In this document: positions 1 to 12,766 of the stretch, one piece after another
Position numbering within the stretch: the stretch's first letter is position 1
Layout: each line of letters opens with the position of its first letter
From: Schistosoma haematobium
Lineage: Eukaryota; Platyhelminthes; Trematoda; Strigeidida; Schistosomatidae
Assembly: GCF_000699445.3 (NCBI RefSeq)
Contig: NC_067195.1
Span: forward strand, 82,532,569 to 82,596,568
Length of the DNA: 64,000 bases
Reading direction: 5' to 3'
Program-made: the position numbers and the translations under genes
The notes under the pieces: generated by a model
What the model was told of the DNA's origin: nothing
Databases searched by the model: none
What the model saw: the letters and a program-made list of their open reading frames with translations, nothing else

Positions 1-393
1 AGATTTTAATGATGTAATTTTCATGATTTACGATAGTAATTCATTGGTAATGAATGAGAGAAAATCATTAGTTAGTTAGTGGGGCTGGGTCATATCAATA
101 GCTAGTTTATTGGTCTCTGGTCACCGAGTCTTGTTTCTCGTTCGCAGATTAAGTGAACTCGTGATAGCTTCAACCCTAGTATTTTCTCATAATGAGATAT
201 TAAAATGATTATTTAAAACTTATTCATTATATAAGGAATAATATTTTAGAGTATTCGATAATTAAGGTTATTAATTATTATTCTGTATGCATTCAATGGA
301 TATTTTTGACACATTGCATAGATTTTCGTCCACTGAGGTTTATTAGAGAAAATGGAATAGGCTGAACTGGTAATTGATAAATCACGGAGTAGT

Positions 394-846
394 TCAGTCA
401 ATCAATCAGCTACAATGTAGGACCAGCCACATATATGCATCGGTCAAAGTTGTCACACCTCATTAGCACAACAAGATCAACGCCGGATTCACAGAAGTAG
501 TTAATTCGATGGTAGTAATATATAAAAGAAAGACTGCATACAGAAAGAGAGAATTAGTTCGTAGTAAGATATGAAACGATTTTAATCTCATAGTTTAAAG
601 GAAAACAAAGAGTGTATACACCTACACCATTGTGATCGATTCTGAGCCATATCACCCAGAGTCCAACCATTGGTTACGATAGTCACGTGGACCTCAACCG
701 AGTAGTCTGCATCTACCAACATGGCTAAGACTAGAAGTTAGTGACTTTGTAGACTGATGCCACCTTTTTTTTGGCCACCACTAACTTTCTTTCAACCATC
801 CCCAACACAAATCAGCATTGCGGCATATGCAACACGTGTCAAGTTT
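394..846 (-). mobile_element. 3' end of non-LTR retrotransposon 'element A'
   Basis: On the minus strand this matches the 3' end of the RT-bearing element at 28777-29941: the frame resembling RWLGHM..., the TKTWHQ-like segment, the DMAQN-like segment, then the untranslated tail ending in TGAC/TGAT-type tetramers at about 394-410. It is diverged, with frameshifts. The element is 5'-truncated here and no RT core remains. A second copy lies at 7149-7601 because of the tandem duplication. Confidence 0.75.
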
Positions 847-2104
847 GTCATTTTTGGTCAAATTCTGTCGATCATTTAACAATGTGACTACTTGTTCAAG
901 TGGTTTTACTTCACGTACAATATTTTAGGATGTTAAGTGGTTCAAGATAATTTGCGAAGAACTCTGTACATGAATTCCGTAATAGTTGACGCTTATCTAG
1001 AAGGGGAGTTCAAATCTACCAGGAAATATTAATTCTTTCAAAATTTCAGGTACACTTTACTAACAAGTACAAATTGGTTTGAAATCTATTTGTAGAGTTT
1101 CCTGCCAATTACCACAAACTATCTAAAATCTACAACTAAGTTGTTTCACATACGTGTTAACGTATCTCTTCAGCCAGTTTTCGTTTACTTTCGAATAGAT
1201 TTAGTTTAAGTGTTAAAAATAGTTAGTATTTGAAGCCTAGGTAATGTTGGGTGCATAATGAATAGGTGACCTATAATGAAAGGACTGTACAGTTCTCTGC
1301 CTGATATGATCCTTTGATAAAACCAAACTTTTACGAACGACCCGGCTATTGTAATAAATAATTTCTTAATCATGAATACTATTTCATGTACTTAGTATCT
1401 AGTGTTTTGTGTCTATCATCAGTCATAAAGGTCGTTATACAGAGAAATTAATCCAAACAAGTATAATTTTGGCGGCTTAAAGGTCACATATTTGCCAAAC
1501 TTTTCTTCGGTATTGGTTTAAATTATATCTTAGTCAAAATTTGAGGCAAGCAGAAAACATTTATTGTTTCTATTATAATTAAAATGGCACTGATTTTGGC
1601 AAGGTACATAAACTTACAATGAATAATAAGGGAACTAGTACATAAACATCCCCAGAAATGTAATAGAGGATGTGAAAATGAAATCAATAAATATACAACA
1701 TAAATACTACTAATTAGTATCCAACTGTACTAACAACATTACCCTGATAGAAAATAATTTGGATGAATGAATTTATTTTCTATGACCGCAACATTTGAAC
1801 TTTCTTCATTATCATAGAATACTTCGATACAATTGATGTGTTAAAATGAATCGTATTTAACTAGTTTTACTGATTATCAGAATATATTTTCATATACGTT
1901 GGTAGAGAGAAACAACTGGAAAAGTGTTTTACTAAGACGTTTCTAAACACATGTGAATCGAGCTCACAGCACATAAATCTCTTAATAAGAATATTAACTT
2001 AGACTTCTTAAGTTGGAATCTAGTGGTCTGAAATCGTAATATACGTCAATTTTTAAAATAGTGCTCATCTAATCCATTACATCGGTTTTAAAATATCAGA
2101 AAGT

Positions 2105-2260
2105 ATAATCATTACTAGATGGCGGCTAGCAGTAAAATTTTGGGCACGAATTGAACTAGGTTCGAATCCCGCGGCGAACATCAACTCCAGCTGACGAGTC
2201 GGAAATAGGTCGAAACCCGAGTACTGGATTTCACTGCTAGCCATCATCCATCTCTGTTTA
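2105..2260 (+). mobile_element. tRNA-like SINE with degraded hammerhead ribozyme
   Basis: A good Pol III B-box-like stretch (GGTTCGAATCCC, about 2159-2170) is followed 20 bases later by hammerhead core sequence: CTGACGAG at 2191-2198, GAAAC at 2212-2216, and a GTA cleavage triplet at 2221-2223. The downstream CTGGA pairs with the upstream TCCAG as stem I. Stem II (GTCG with GGTC) has two mismatches, so activity is doubtful. Order and spacing match the tRNA-like/hammerhead SINEs known from schistosomes (Sm-alpha type). The downstream part contains the GCTAGCC motif shared with the remnant at 16955. Confidence 0.7.
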
Positions 2261-2868
2261 TGATGCTTGTGACTTAAGGCAACATCGAGGCAATCCCTAC
2301 AGTATGCACATATGACAATAAGAAACTGATCATTTACAGTCCTGAACATCAGTGGAAAGATTCAAACAAATAATGCAAAATAATGATTACTTCTGACAGA
2401 ATTCAGTCAATAACCTGTTATCAAACAATTTCATTTTCTGATAACAAAACAATGATCATTGTATTTAGTCTTTAAAACGCATTGTTTAACGCATTCGCTT
2501 ATTGAACTGAATAAACAAACACATAGAGCTGTCAATCTTATGTACTATAAAGTTGATTGTTTTAGGATGCTTGAAATGTATCACAAATATGTAATGTATA
2601 TTACATACATACATATATACATCGTTACACGTTGACTGGACATAAATAATCATAAGTTCTAAGACTAATAAACAACCGAACAGGAAGTTAAAATTTAAGG
2701 CTAAAAATTCTAATAACCAAGATAATTACAGTTACATAAATAATAACAAACTATGAAAATAACACTTAAAAAATGATTGAAATGACCTATTACATTATAT
2801 AGACTTTTATTAAAACGTGTAAAAATTAGGTACACTCATTGTGATTACATAATTTATTTACAGACCAC

Positions 2869-2965
2869 TTTTGGTGGAGTTTTGTTCTTTAATGATGTCA
2901 TTCAGAAGAACGACGAAAGCTCCATGACCAAACCATCCAGCTCAGAGAACAAAACTCCACCAAAA
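2869..2965. repeat. Hairpin with 20-bp perfect arms
   Basis: TTTTGGTGGAGTTTTGTTCT (2869-2888) is the exact reverse complement of 2946-2965, with a 57-base loop. The loop sequence, read on the minus strand, resembles 27297-27345 (GAGC.GGATGG.TTGGTC..), so this is a dispersed repeat piece. It recurs at 9624-9720 through the tandem duplication. Function unknown. Confidence 0.7.
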
Positions 2966-3789
2966 TCATCCACTTGAGCTACAAATCTTCACCATTTACA
3001 GACTACTTTACTAAAATCATGGTTTCCTCCTGAATAGTTTCAGCTGGGGAATTGAAAACAAGATATAGTACTAATTTGATTGTTATTTGACCATCATATA
3101 ACCTAAATAATATGTTTAAATGCGACTCATTTTAATCAAAGTAATGTTAAGGACGAAATTTTTCTTATTTGGAAGTGTTGGGTCCTATGATGTACATGGT
3201 TTAAAGCAATTAGTCCCTTTGATAAATTCCAGTAGTGTTATAAGAAGATGAAGATCATCAGAACTATGTGATGATATATTAGAGCAATACGTTCCGAACA
3301 ATCTGGTCACACATATACTCGTTAAGAACATTTATATATACATAAAAATATAGGGTCAACTAGACTAGAAATAGAGGGTAAGAAGAGACAAAGATAATAA
3401 AGAAAATAATGTGAAAGCAATTTGAAACCTCATCACTGTGGATAATAAGCAAATATTACCAGAGTAGGTTTAAGGTGAGAAATATATTGTAGTAAATGGT
3501 TTGATTTCGAGGCTATCATCATCGTTCTGGGCAATATTCTCACCATATAGAAGGGAGTTTGTTAATTATTCCACCACAGTAAAGTCAGCTCGTTCTGTTG
3601 ACTTTGCTTTTAATTGGTTGTCTTCGTATATTCGTTGTCTTCTTTGTCTTAATATTCAAGTTAACAGTCTTATTTATGTGATTGACCTGTCTTTTTATCT
3701 CATTTGAAGTTCTTTGGTTCCATAGGGGTTAATACACTGAAAACATTAAAGGACATTTTCTTAAATCAAACGAAATTTTTTAGAATAGG

Positions 3790-3990
3790 GCTGTGGTGAT
3801 TGATCTCACATGAACGCTTAACTTCTAGACCACTAATTGTTCGCGCGAGACCGAAGGTCCTGTATTCAAGCCCCGTGTACGTAATCATGGATGCGCACTA
3901 CTGGGGAGTCTCATACAAGGTGAATCGGCCATCCAGTGCTTCCAGGTTTTCAGAGGTGGTCTCGTATTCATCGATTCATAATTTCAAAGA
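3790..3990 (+). mobile_element. Sm-alpha-like SINE, inactive ribozyme
   Basis: tRNA-like head (GTTCGCGCGAGACCGA, then a degraded B box TATTCAAGCCC) followed by the conserved stem I of the ribozyme (GCGCACT ... AGTGC) and the GCTTCCAGGTTTTCA tail seen in the copies at 27660 and 26800. The catalytic core is broken: CTGATGAG has become CTGGGGAG, GAAA has become GAAT, and GTC has become ATC. Duplicated at 10545-10745. Confidence 0.8.
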
Positions 3991-3996
3991 AAAGAC

Positions 3997-4178
3997 GTAA
4001 CGGAGTGAATTTTAATCTATTTATTTTGGTTATTTAAATATTCCCTGGAATGTTCAGTGGACTCAGTATCTTAGAAGATAACGCGTTAGGCTTTAGAAGC
4101 ACAGGAGTACTAGTATATCCAGCTAATGAGTCTCTAATGGGACAAAACGCACGTACTGCATTTCAAGAATAATCGCTA
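3997..4178 (+). repeat. 182-bp repeat, SINE-like with dead hammerhead, copy 1
   Basis: Identical in every base I compared to 22876-23057. Its second half has the SINE layout: a tRNA-like stretch (GGACTCAGTATCTTAGA...), then hammerhead-like sequence with CTAATGAG (4123-4130), a five-pair stem II (GTCTC/GGGAC) and AAAACGC. The invariant G5 and G12 positions of the core are both changed to A, so it should not cleave. It sits exactly at the junction of the tandem-duplication units. Confidence 0.8.
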
Positions 4179-6450
4179 CATTGTCTGAAGTCAGATTTTG
4201 TGTCTTATGACTATTCTCTTGATTTGACCAACTGCTTCAAACACTTATCCTTACTCCGTGAATTAAACGGAAAATAGAATATTATTACTCGAAGTTATTG
4301 TCTGTCAACTGGAAAATAAACCGATAGAATTTAGATAGAACATATATTTTCAACATTACTGATTACATTTAAAGAAATTGGCTTTGACAAAATCTTTTAC
4401 TACATTTTACTCAACTTGAAGTTTATGAAAAAGAACAGTCAACTAAACACTGATAAGTTTACTTGAAATAATGAATGGGATACACTATGAGTTGAAGTAG
4501 AATGAAAACAGTGAGAAAAAAAGGGTGAAAAGTAGAGCTGTTCAGCAAACTTGAGAAGGATTGTCAATAAAGTGAAGAATACTTTGTTTGTGTATCTTTT
4601 TTCTACATATAGATGTATGAACGAATCTTAGACAAGGATTTATGGATTTTCTCTTTTTGATCATAATCCTACTAATTTCTACTATGAACAAAATTCTCTA
4701 GTATAGATAAAAGGTAAGATATACAGTTAGATAACAATGGAAGTGATTAAGAAATGTTGCGTAACTCTTATGTTTTTACTATGAGGCTTTTAATCTTTAA
4801 CATGAGCAGGTAAGCCAAAAGGAGCACTTATCCTCTATTATTAATAAAGAAAGAGTTTAAACAGTTCATTTAGGATGTACCAATATTTTCAGGTTTCTTC
4901 TATCGATGAGTGTTATATGAGAGAAAAGATATAGAGTTTATGAGTAACGAATTGAACATGGTAAATACATGAGTTAAAAATTATTGATTTTAATATTTTT
5001 TTACTGTTGCTTATCTATCCATTGTATCAGCTGTTTGATGTATGATAATATACAAGAGTGTGGTTTACTCTTTTGGTTCATGTTTGAATTACTTAACCTT
5101 TAATTATGTTATATGAGTACATCTTTGTAGTTCATAAATTTTTATTGAATTTTAACTAATGCGCTAAATTCAGTAGATTGAACATATACTATACAGATCT
5201 GCCATTCAGGCAGTTGGTAGAACCTAGACATAAATAACGATCCCCTGGTAGGGTCATGGATGCTGAAAAGTTTTAAAATAGAACAAACTATCTGTTCAAT
5301 CCTTTCTTGTTCTCTAAGTACACTCAATCCGTAATATAGATTGTTAGTAAACAACGAAAGCCGATCTTTTTACGTTGGAGAGGTAATTACTATCAAACAA
5401 TTCCAAAATACACAATAAATCTCAGTATTAATATATGACCTGATCATCTAATAAATGTTTCACATAACCAAATGAACATGTTTTAACTCTAATGTGTTTT
5501 ATCTTTTCGCATATAACATATACTTCTAAACTGTCAATATTCATCTTAATCATTCTTTGTTACTGTAGGTCTTTGTAAAATTGGTGAAATTGTTTGAAGT
5601 AAACTATTGAATAAACTTTGTTCCCTCAAATACTATTATCTTTATTATATTCAAATTTATTAACAGAACTAAACAATATAAGACAAACTTATTTACATTT
5701 CAATGATGTTTATATTTGTTACTGTGTTACGGATAATAATAAAGCCAATATAACTTTATAACAGATATTATTCACATATATTTTGTTAACTTTTCTCATT
5801 GCCAAATATTCCGTTTTCCAAATGGAACACATTGTTTTCATTGGAATTTCAACTTTGTTCATAGGTAAACAATCTTTTTTTTTTAAAACCCTCCCCAAAG
5901 AATTAAATCTTGGTTACCAAAACAACAACAAAAATCAATGACATGAATATAAATATATATTTTTCTAGGAATTCAGAGTTTTGTTTCCAAGATAGAAAAC
6001 AAAAAGTGCCATTTAGTTAGACAATCAATTTAAAAAGTAATCATATGTAATATTAAGGGTTCCAGCTAATAATTATTAACTATATATTGCAAATAATGGT
6101 TAATCTATTCTAATTGTTTGTGGCTTGTGAAAAAAAAGTATGGTAGAAACGCTGGACAATACTAATTATGAAATAAATCAAAAGCATTACATCACTATGG
6201 CGTCTAGTTGAATAATCTTGGTAAGAGGAAAGAAGTGTTTTACTTATCTTTACTAGTAACCTACCAAAGTCGGATATAATTTAATAGAATCGAGAGGAAA
6301 AAACATCAGGTATATTCTCCAGTTTATATTGGGTAACAATAAGTATTATAAAATATTCATGAATAAGAGAAAGTGTTTATTTATGAGTTGATATGTAATT
6401 AATTACGTTAAAAGAATATATTACAGTTACCATTATTTTTTAAAATAATA
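4179..6450. other. AT-rich stretch, nothing recognised
   Basis: No host exon, RNA gene or confident repeat was recognised here. Open frames are short, low-complexity and lack family motifs. Confidence 0.5.
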
Positions 6451-6600
6451 TAAGTAATTACTTACTTACACCTGTCACCTTTCACGGAGGAGAATAGGCC
6501 GTCAACCAGCACTCTCCATTCAAATCTGTCCTGAACAATCCTTTTCAGTTCTTTCCCGTTGCTATTCATCCATTACATGTGTACTTTCAACTCTGGACGC
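6451..6600 (-). mobile_element. SR2/RTE-like 3' terminus fragment
   Basis: On the minus strand this reads as the degraded C-terminus and short tail of an SR2-like element (compare 31400-31460 on the plus strand: TCTCCTCC.CG.GAG then a TAAGTAAGT-type tail). The tetramer-like tail is at 6451-6472. Only the 3' end is present, the usual result of 5' truncation. Confidence 0.6.
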
Positions 6601-6630
6601 AGTGTGTGTGTGTGTGTGAGTGAGTGTGTA
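6601..6630. repeat. GT/GA microsatellite
   Basis: A run of GT units broken by GAGT units, directly next to the SR2-like tail. Confidence 0.9.
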
Positions 6631-7148
6631 ATTACTTAAGTGAGATCAATCATAATGAAAACGTATGATTTCTATATGTTAGGGAAGAAAATGAAGATAT
6701 TACTTTTTAATTATGCATTAATTACTTTTCCTATATTTTTTTGAATATTTCATACAGATTTTAATGATGTAATTTTCATGATTTACGATAGTAATTCATT
6801 GGTAATGAATGAGAGAAAATCATTAGTTAGTTAGTGGGGTTGGGTCATATCAATAGCTAGTTTATTGGTCTCTGGTCACCGAGTCTTGTTTCTCGTTCGC
6901 AGATTAAGTGAACTCGTGATAGCTTCAACCCTAGTATTTTCTCATAATGAGATATTAAAATGATTATTTAAAACTTATTCATTATATAAGGAATAATATT
7001 TTAGAGTATTCGATGATTAAGGTTATTAATTATTATTCTGTATGCATTCAATGGATATTTTTGACACATTGCATAGATTTTCGTCCACTGAGGTTTATTA
7101 GAGAAAATGGAATAGGCTGAACTGGTAATTGATAAATCACGGAGTAGT

Positions 7149-7601
7149 TCAGTCAATCAATCAGCTACAATGTAGGACCAGCCACATATATGCATCGGTC
7201 AAAGTTGTCACACCTCATTAGCACAACAAGATCAACGCCGGATTCACAGAAGTAGTTAATTCGATGGTAGTAATATATAAAAGAAAGACTGCATACAGAA
7301 AGAGAGAATTAGTTCGTAGTAAGATATGAAACGATTTTAATCTCATAGTTTAAAGGAAAACAAAGAGTGTATACACCTACACCATTGTGATCGATTCTGA
7401 GCCATATCACCCAGAGTCCAACCATTGGTTACGATAGTCACGTGGACCTCAACCGATTAGTCTGCATCTACCAACATGGCTAAGACTAGAAGTTAGTGAC
7501 TTTGTAGACTGATGCCACCATTTTTTTGGCCACCACTAACTTTCTTTCAACCATCCCCAACACAAATCAGCATTGCGGCATATGCAACACGTGTCAAGTT
7601 T
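7149..7601 (-). mobile_element. 3' end of element A (duplicated copy)
   Basis: Tandem-duplication copy of 394-846, with the same truncation points and lesions, so it is not an independent insertion. Confidence 0.75.
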
Positions 7602-8859
7602 GTCATTTTTGGTCAAATTCTGTCGATCATTTAACAATGTGACTACTTGTTCAAGTGGTTTTACTTCACGTACAATATTTTAGGATGTTAAGTGGTTCAA
7701 GATAATTTGCGAAGAACTCTGTACATGAATTTCGTAATAGTTGACGCTTATCTAGAAGGGGAGTTCAAATCTACCAGGAAATATTAATTCTTTCAAAATT
7801 TCAGGTACACTTTACTAACAAGTACAAATTGGTTTGAAATCTATTTGTAGAGTTTCCTGCCAATTACCACAAACTATCTAAAATCTACAACTAAGTTGTT
7901 TCACATACGTGTTAACGTATCTCTTCAGCCAGTTTTCGTTTACTTTCGAATAGATTTAGTTTAAGTGTTAAAAATAGTTAGTATTTGAAGCCTAGGTAAT
8001 GTTGGGTGCATAATGAATAGGTGACCTATAATGAAAGGACTGTACAGTTCTCTGCCTGATATGATCCTTTGATAAAACCAAACTTTTACGAACGACCCGG
8101 CTATTGTAATAAATAATTTCTTAATCATGAATACTATTTCATGTACTTAGTATCTAGTGTTTTGTGTCTATCATTAGTCATAAAGGTCGTTATACAGAGA
8201 AATTAATCCAAACAAGTATAATTTTGGCGGCTTAAAGGTCACATATTTGCCAAACTTTTCTTCGGTATTGGTTTAAATTATATCTTAGTCAAAATTTGAG
8301 GCAAGCAGAAAACATTTATTGTTTCTATTATAATTAAAATGGCACTGATTTTGGCAAGGTACATAAACTTACAATGAATAATAAGGGAACTAGTACATAA
8401 ACATCCCCAGAAATGTAATAGAGGATGTGAAAATGAAATCAATAAATATACAACATAAATACTACTAATTAGTATCCAACTGTACTAACAACATTACCCT
8501 GATAGAAAATAATTTGGATGAATGAATTTATTTTCTATGACCGCAACATTTGAACTTTCTTCATTATCATAGAATACTTCGATACAATTGATGTGTTAAA
8601 ATGAATCGTATTTAACTAGTTTTACTGATTATCAGAATATATTTTCATATACGTTGGTAGAGAGAAACAACTGGAAAAGTGTTTTACTAAGACGTTTCTA
8701 AACACATGTGAATCGAGCTCACAGCACATAAATCTCTTAATAAGAATATTAACTTAGACTTCTTAAGTTGGAATCTAGTGGTCTGAAATCGTAATATACG
8801 TCAATTTTTAAAATAGTGCTCATCTAATCCATTACATCGGTTTTAAAATATCAGAAAGT

Positions 8860-9015
8860 ATAATCATTACTAGATGGCGGCTAGCAGTAAAATTTTGGGC
8901 ACGAATTGCACTAGGTTCGAATCCCGCGGCGAACATCAACTCCAGCTGACGAGTCGGAAATAGGTCGAAACCCGAGTACTGGATTTCACTGCTAGCCATC
9001 ATCCATCTCTGTTTA
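8860..9015 (+). mobile_element. tRNA-like SINE with degraded hammerhead (duplicated copy)
   Basis: Tandem-duplication copy of 2105-2260 with one change just before the B box (ATTGAACTAGG to ATTGCACTAGG). The hammerhead core is unchanged. Confidence 0.7.
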
Positions 9016-10544
9016 TGATGCTTGTGACTTAAGGCAACATCGAGGCAATCCCTACAGTATGCACATATGACAATAAGAAACTGATCATTTACAGTCCTGA
9101 ACATCAGTGGAAAGATTCAAACAAATAATGCAAAATAATGATTACTTCTGACAGAATTCAGTCAATAACCTGTTATCAAACAATTTCATTTTCTGATAAC
9201 AAAACAATGATCATTGTATTTAGTCTTTAAAACGCATTGTTTAACGCATTCGCTTATTGAACTGAATAAACAAACACATAGAGCTGTCAATCTTATGTAC
9301 TATAAAGTTGATTGTTTTAGGATGCTTGAAATGTATCACAAATATGTAATGTATATTACATACATACATATATACATCGTTACACGTTGACTGGACATAA
9401 ATAATCATAAGTTCTAAGACTAATAAACAACCGAACAGGAAGTTAAAATTTAAGGCTAAAAATTCTAATAACCAAGATAATTACAGTTACATAAATAATA
9501 ACAAACTATGAAAATAACACTTAAAAAATGATTGAAATGACCTATTACATTATATAGACTTTTATTAAAACGTGTAAAAATTAGGTACACTCATTGTGAT
9601 TACATAATTTATTTACAGACCACTTTTGGTGGAGTTTTGTTCTTTAATGATGTCATTCAGAAGAACGACGAAAGCTCCATGACCAAACCATCCAGCTCAG
9701 AGAACAAAACTCCACCAAAATCATCCACTTGAGCTACAAATCTTCACCATTTACAGACTACTTTACTAAAATCATGGTTTCCTCCTGAATAGTTTCAGCT
9801 GGGGAATTGAAAACAAGATATAGTACTAATTTGATTGTTATTTGACCATCATATAACCTAAATAATATGTTTAAATGCGACTCATTTTAATCAAAGTAAT
9901 GTTAAGGACGAAATTTTTCTTATTTGGAAGTGTTGGGTCCTATGATGTACATGGTTTAAAGCAATTAGTCCCTTTGATAAATTCCAGTAGTGTTATAAGA
10001 AGATGAAGATCATCAGAACTATGTGATGATATATTAGAGCAATACGTTCCGAACAATCTGGTCACACATATACTCGTTAAGAACATTTATATATACATAA
10101 AAATATAGGGTCAACTAGACTAGAAATAGAGGGTAAGAAGAGACAAAGATAATAAAGAAAATAATGTGAAAGCAATTTGAAACCTCATCACTGTGGATAA
10201 TAAGCAAATATTACCAGAGTAGGTTTAAGGTGAGAAATATATTGTAGTAAATGGTTTGATTTCGAGGCTATCATCATCGTTCTGGGCAATATTCTCACCA
10301 TATAGAAGGGAGTTTGTTAATTATTCCACCACAGTAAAGTCAGCTCGTTCTGTTGACTTTGCTTTTAATTGGTTGTCTTCGTATATTCGTTGTCTTCTTT
10401 GTCTTAATATTCAAGTTAACAGTCTTATTTATGTGATTGACCTGTCTTTTTATCTCATTTGAAGTTCTTTGGTTCCATAGGGGTTAATACACTGAAAACA
10501 TTAAAGGACATTTTCTTAAATCAAACGAAATTTTTTAGAATAGG

Positions 10545-10745
10545 GCTGTGGTGATTGATCTCACATGAACGCTTAACTTCTAGACCACTAATTGTTCGCG
10601 CGAGACCGAAGGTCCTGTATTCAAGCCCCGTGTACGTAATCATGGATGCGCACTACTGGGGAGTCTCATACAAGGTGAATCGGCCATCCAGTGCTTCCAG
10701 GTTTTCAGAGGTGGTCTCATATTCATCGATTCATAATTTCAAAGA
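10545..10745 (+). mobile_element. Sm-alpha-like SINE (duplicated copy)
   Basis: Second copy of 3790-3990 carried by the tandem duplication; same broken ribozyme core. The duplicated unit ends a few bases beyond it, at 10752. Confidence 0.8.
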
Positions 10746-11420
10746 AAAGACGTTTTGAAAAGGAACGATATGATTGTAGAACTATGAACAAGGAAATTTA
10801 TGTCCTGAGAATTGCCTCATACCAATAAGTATTATCAAGTTATTCTTTCTTCCCTCTAAGAAAAAAAAAACGTTTATCATAAACACTTCCTTATTTCTTT
10901 AAGACTGATGTTTTACTGAAATCTTTAACTTCATTAGAGAGCTTACTGATAAGCAACTGTCTGAATTCATATAAGTGGCAGAAAACTTAACTTCAATATA
11001 CATTCTGGACGTAATAAAAAAACATTAGTTTTTCGTTTTAACAAACGATAAATAATAATGACGTATAAAATCTTGTACTATATTTATAATCAATGAAATC
11101 CAATAAATGACAGTTGAAAGTTTCGTTTATTTCTATTCAAGCTTATGTTAATTATTTAGCATAAAGCTCCTAACCAACTTAATGGACTATAATTCTGTTA
11201 TCACTATAATTTTAATCAAATCTTCTAACAAGATTTTTTTAACCTGTTATATAATTATCTGAATAGGTTCGTTGAGTAATTTTGTTATGACGAAAGAGAT
11301 ATTTCATGAATGTATATATTGTAGAGTTGATCGCTCTATGAAATACGATTAAAGAAACTGGGTTATAACTATAGCAAAGTCATCCTTACTATAACAACTT
11401 ATGTATTGTACCTTTATTAT

Positions 11421-11653
11421 TGTTGTGCTTTTATGAAATATGTATGCTTGAACATCGCTTACCGCCTACGCATATATTCATTCTGCTAGCTTTATTATTA
11501 ACTGCTTAATTGATTCGATGATCCATTCATTTCCCTATATATATACACTCTCGGTCCGCTGACTCACTCATTCGCCTCACTGCTTTGTGGTCTGAGTTAT
11601 CTGCTAATAATAAAACTGTAGTCGCTGCTTCTCTTTGCCTTCTGATTTCAAAC
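11421..11653 (+). repeat. Possible LTR-like segment
   Basis: Begins TGTTGTGC, has a TATATATATACAC box (about 11538-11550), a CG-richer CACTCATTCGCCTCACTG region, then AATAATAAAA and ends TTCAAACA. This order (TG start, TATA box, polyadenylation-like signal, CA end) resembles a retrotransposon LTR, but no target-site duplication or second copy is visible. It could equally be anonymous intergenic DNA. Confidence 0.2.
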
Positions 11654-12766
11654 ACCGTTGAGGATTATATGTTAACGGTTACGAGGGTGATTGCTCGACG
11701 AAGCACAACCACTACATAACCACCGGATAAATTTAAATTTATTGACCAAATGTCGCAATAAATTGATACAAGAAAGAAGTGTAACCCTTCATCAGTATGA
11801 GTAATCTCACAAATAATAAAATGAACATGTATGAAATATTTAATTGTAAGATTTGAATTTTGTGGATCATCCATTAATTCATAAAATTGAAAGCTGAATA
11901 AACTGACTTACGTACTGATCACTATAAAACAAAGCTCTTTTGTAATAATCCATAACTTTTAAGGTTTGAAAATGGGACACTTATAATGGAAGTTAAGATA
12001 TTAAACTAAAAACACTGGTCGATATTAAATAATTCAGCTAAGTTTATTAATTATTTGAGATTGAAAGGGTAGTTATTATAAACAGTCCCTTTTTATATTT
12101 TTAATAAGAGGTTTGGGTATTTTCATGTCTATACAAAGAGTAATTCTATGAAATGACAGACAACCGAGCTTTGTACTCTGCAAATGATACGAAGCATAAT
12201 TTAACAATTTTATCTCCTCAGAAGTTTTGTTCGATTGTAAACAACTATTGTTATCATCGTTATAAATATTCTACTACTGTTGTTTTACAGTTAGTATCAA
12301 CTTTACTATTAAGTCTACTCTGTCATTAAAAATTTCTGTTTGTTATGTATGGTTGAATAGGCCACGATCATTTATTCCTATCTTATTCTAATATAAATTA
12401 AATATTGATTATTGTGGCATGTAATTTTAATTATTCTTACGAAGATAATGAACAGTGTGTGTTGATTCCTATGAATTCGCATTTTATTTTTTTATATTAG
12501 AATACGATTCAAAGAGTACAAAATTGTATTGATTCTTGTTATTCCATCATTTCATTATTGCCTTTGCTTTACGAAGTGCTTCGAATACTTGAATTTTTCA
12601 ACAAAAAAGAACTTCTGTGCCGCTCGCAAGACATTCGAGTATTATCGAATTAGATTTCGACAGCCATATTAGCAAATATTATTGATCACAGTAGGTAGCG
12701 TACTGAATAAACACATTATATGATAGAACATTTCATATTTCATGCAATTGGTTCCCTTTATGAATT
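11654..12766. other. Intergenic DNA, nothing recognised
   Basis: AT-rich sequence without recognisable exons, RNA genes or repeats. The same holds for 10753-11420. Confidence 0.5.

Larger units (their letters stand above)
1..3997. repeat. Tandem duplication, 3' part of copy 1
   Basis: This stretch is repeated almost base for base at 6756-10752, a constant offset of 6755. I counted about eight single-base differences in the roughly 4 kb compared (for example near 84, 703, 766, 2149 and 3962), close to 0.2 % divergence. The two copies part at 3997/10752. After 10752 the sequence is unrelated, so the simplest reading is a 6755-bp unit (3998-10752) whose preceding copy begins left of the window. 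Content is retrotransposon tail, ribozyme SINEs and anonymous AT-rich DNA; no host gene is seen. Confidence 0.93.
3998..10752. repeat. Tandem duplication, complete copy 2 (6755-bp unit)
   Basis: This is the full unit as inferred from where homology stops: its last ~4 kb matches 1-3997, and its first ~2.75 kb (3998-6755) should match sequence just left of the window. The unit begins almost exactly with a 182-bp SINE-like repeat (3997-4178) that also occurs at 22876. Because 1-3997 and 6756-10752 differ at so few sites, the event is very recent or the second copy is an assembly artefact such as a collapsed or uncollapsed haplotype. Inside are an SR2-like 3' tail, a GT microsatellite, and copies of the element-A tail and two SINEs. 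Confidence 0.8.

Noticed and set aside
2077..2349. 90-codon minus-strand frame (and copy at 8832-9104)
   Set aside because: It overlaps the ribozyme SINE on the opposite strand and has no family motif; a shadow of the repeat.
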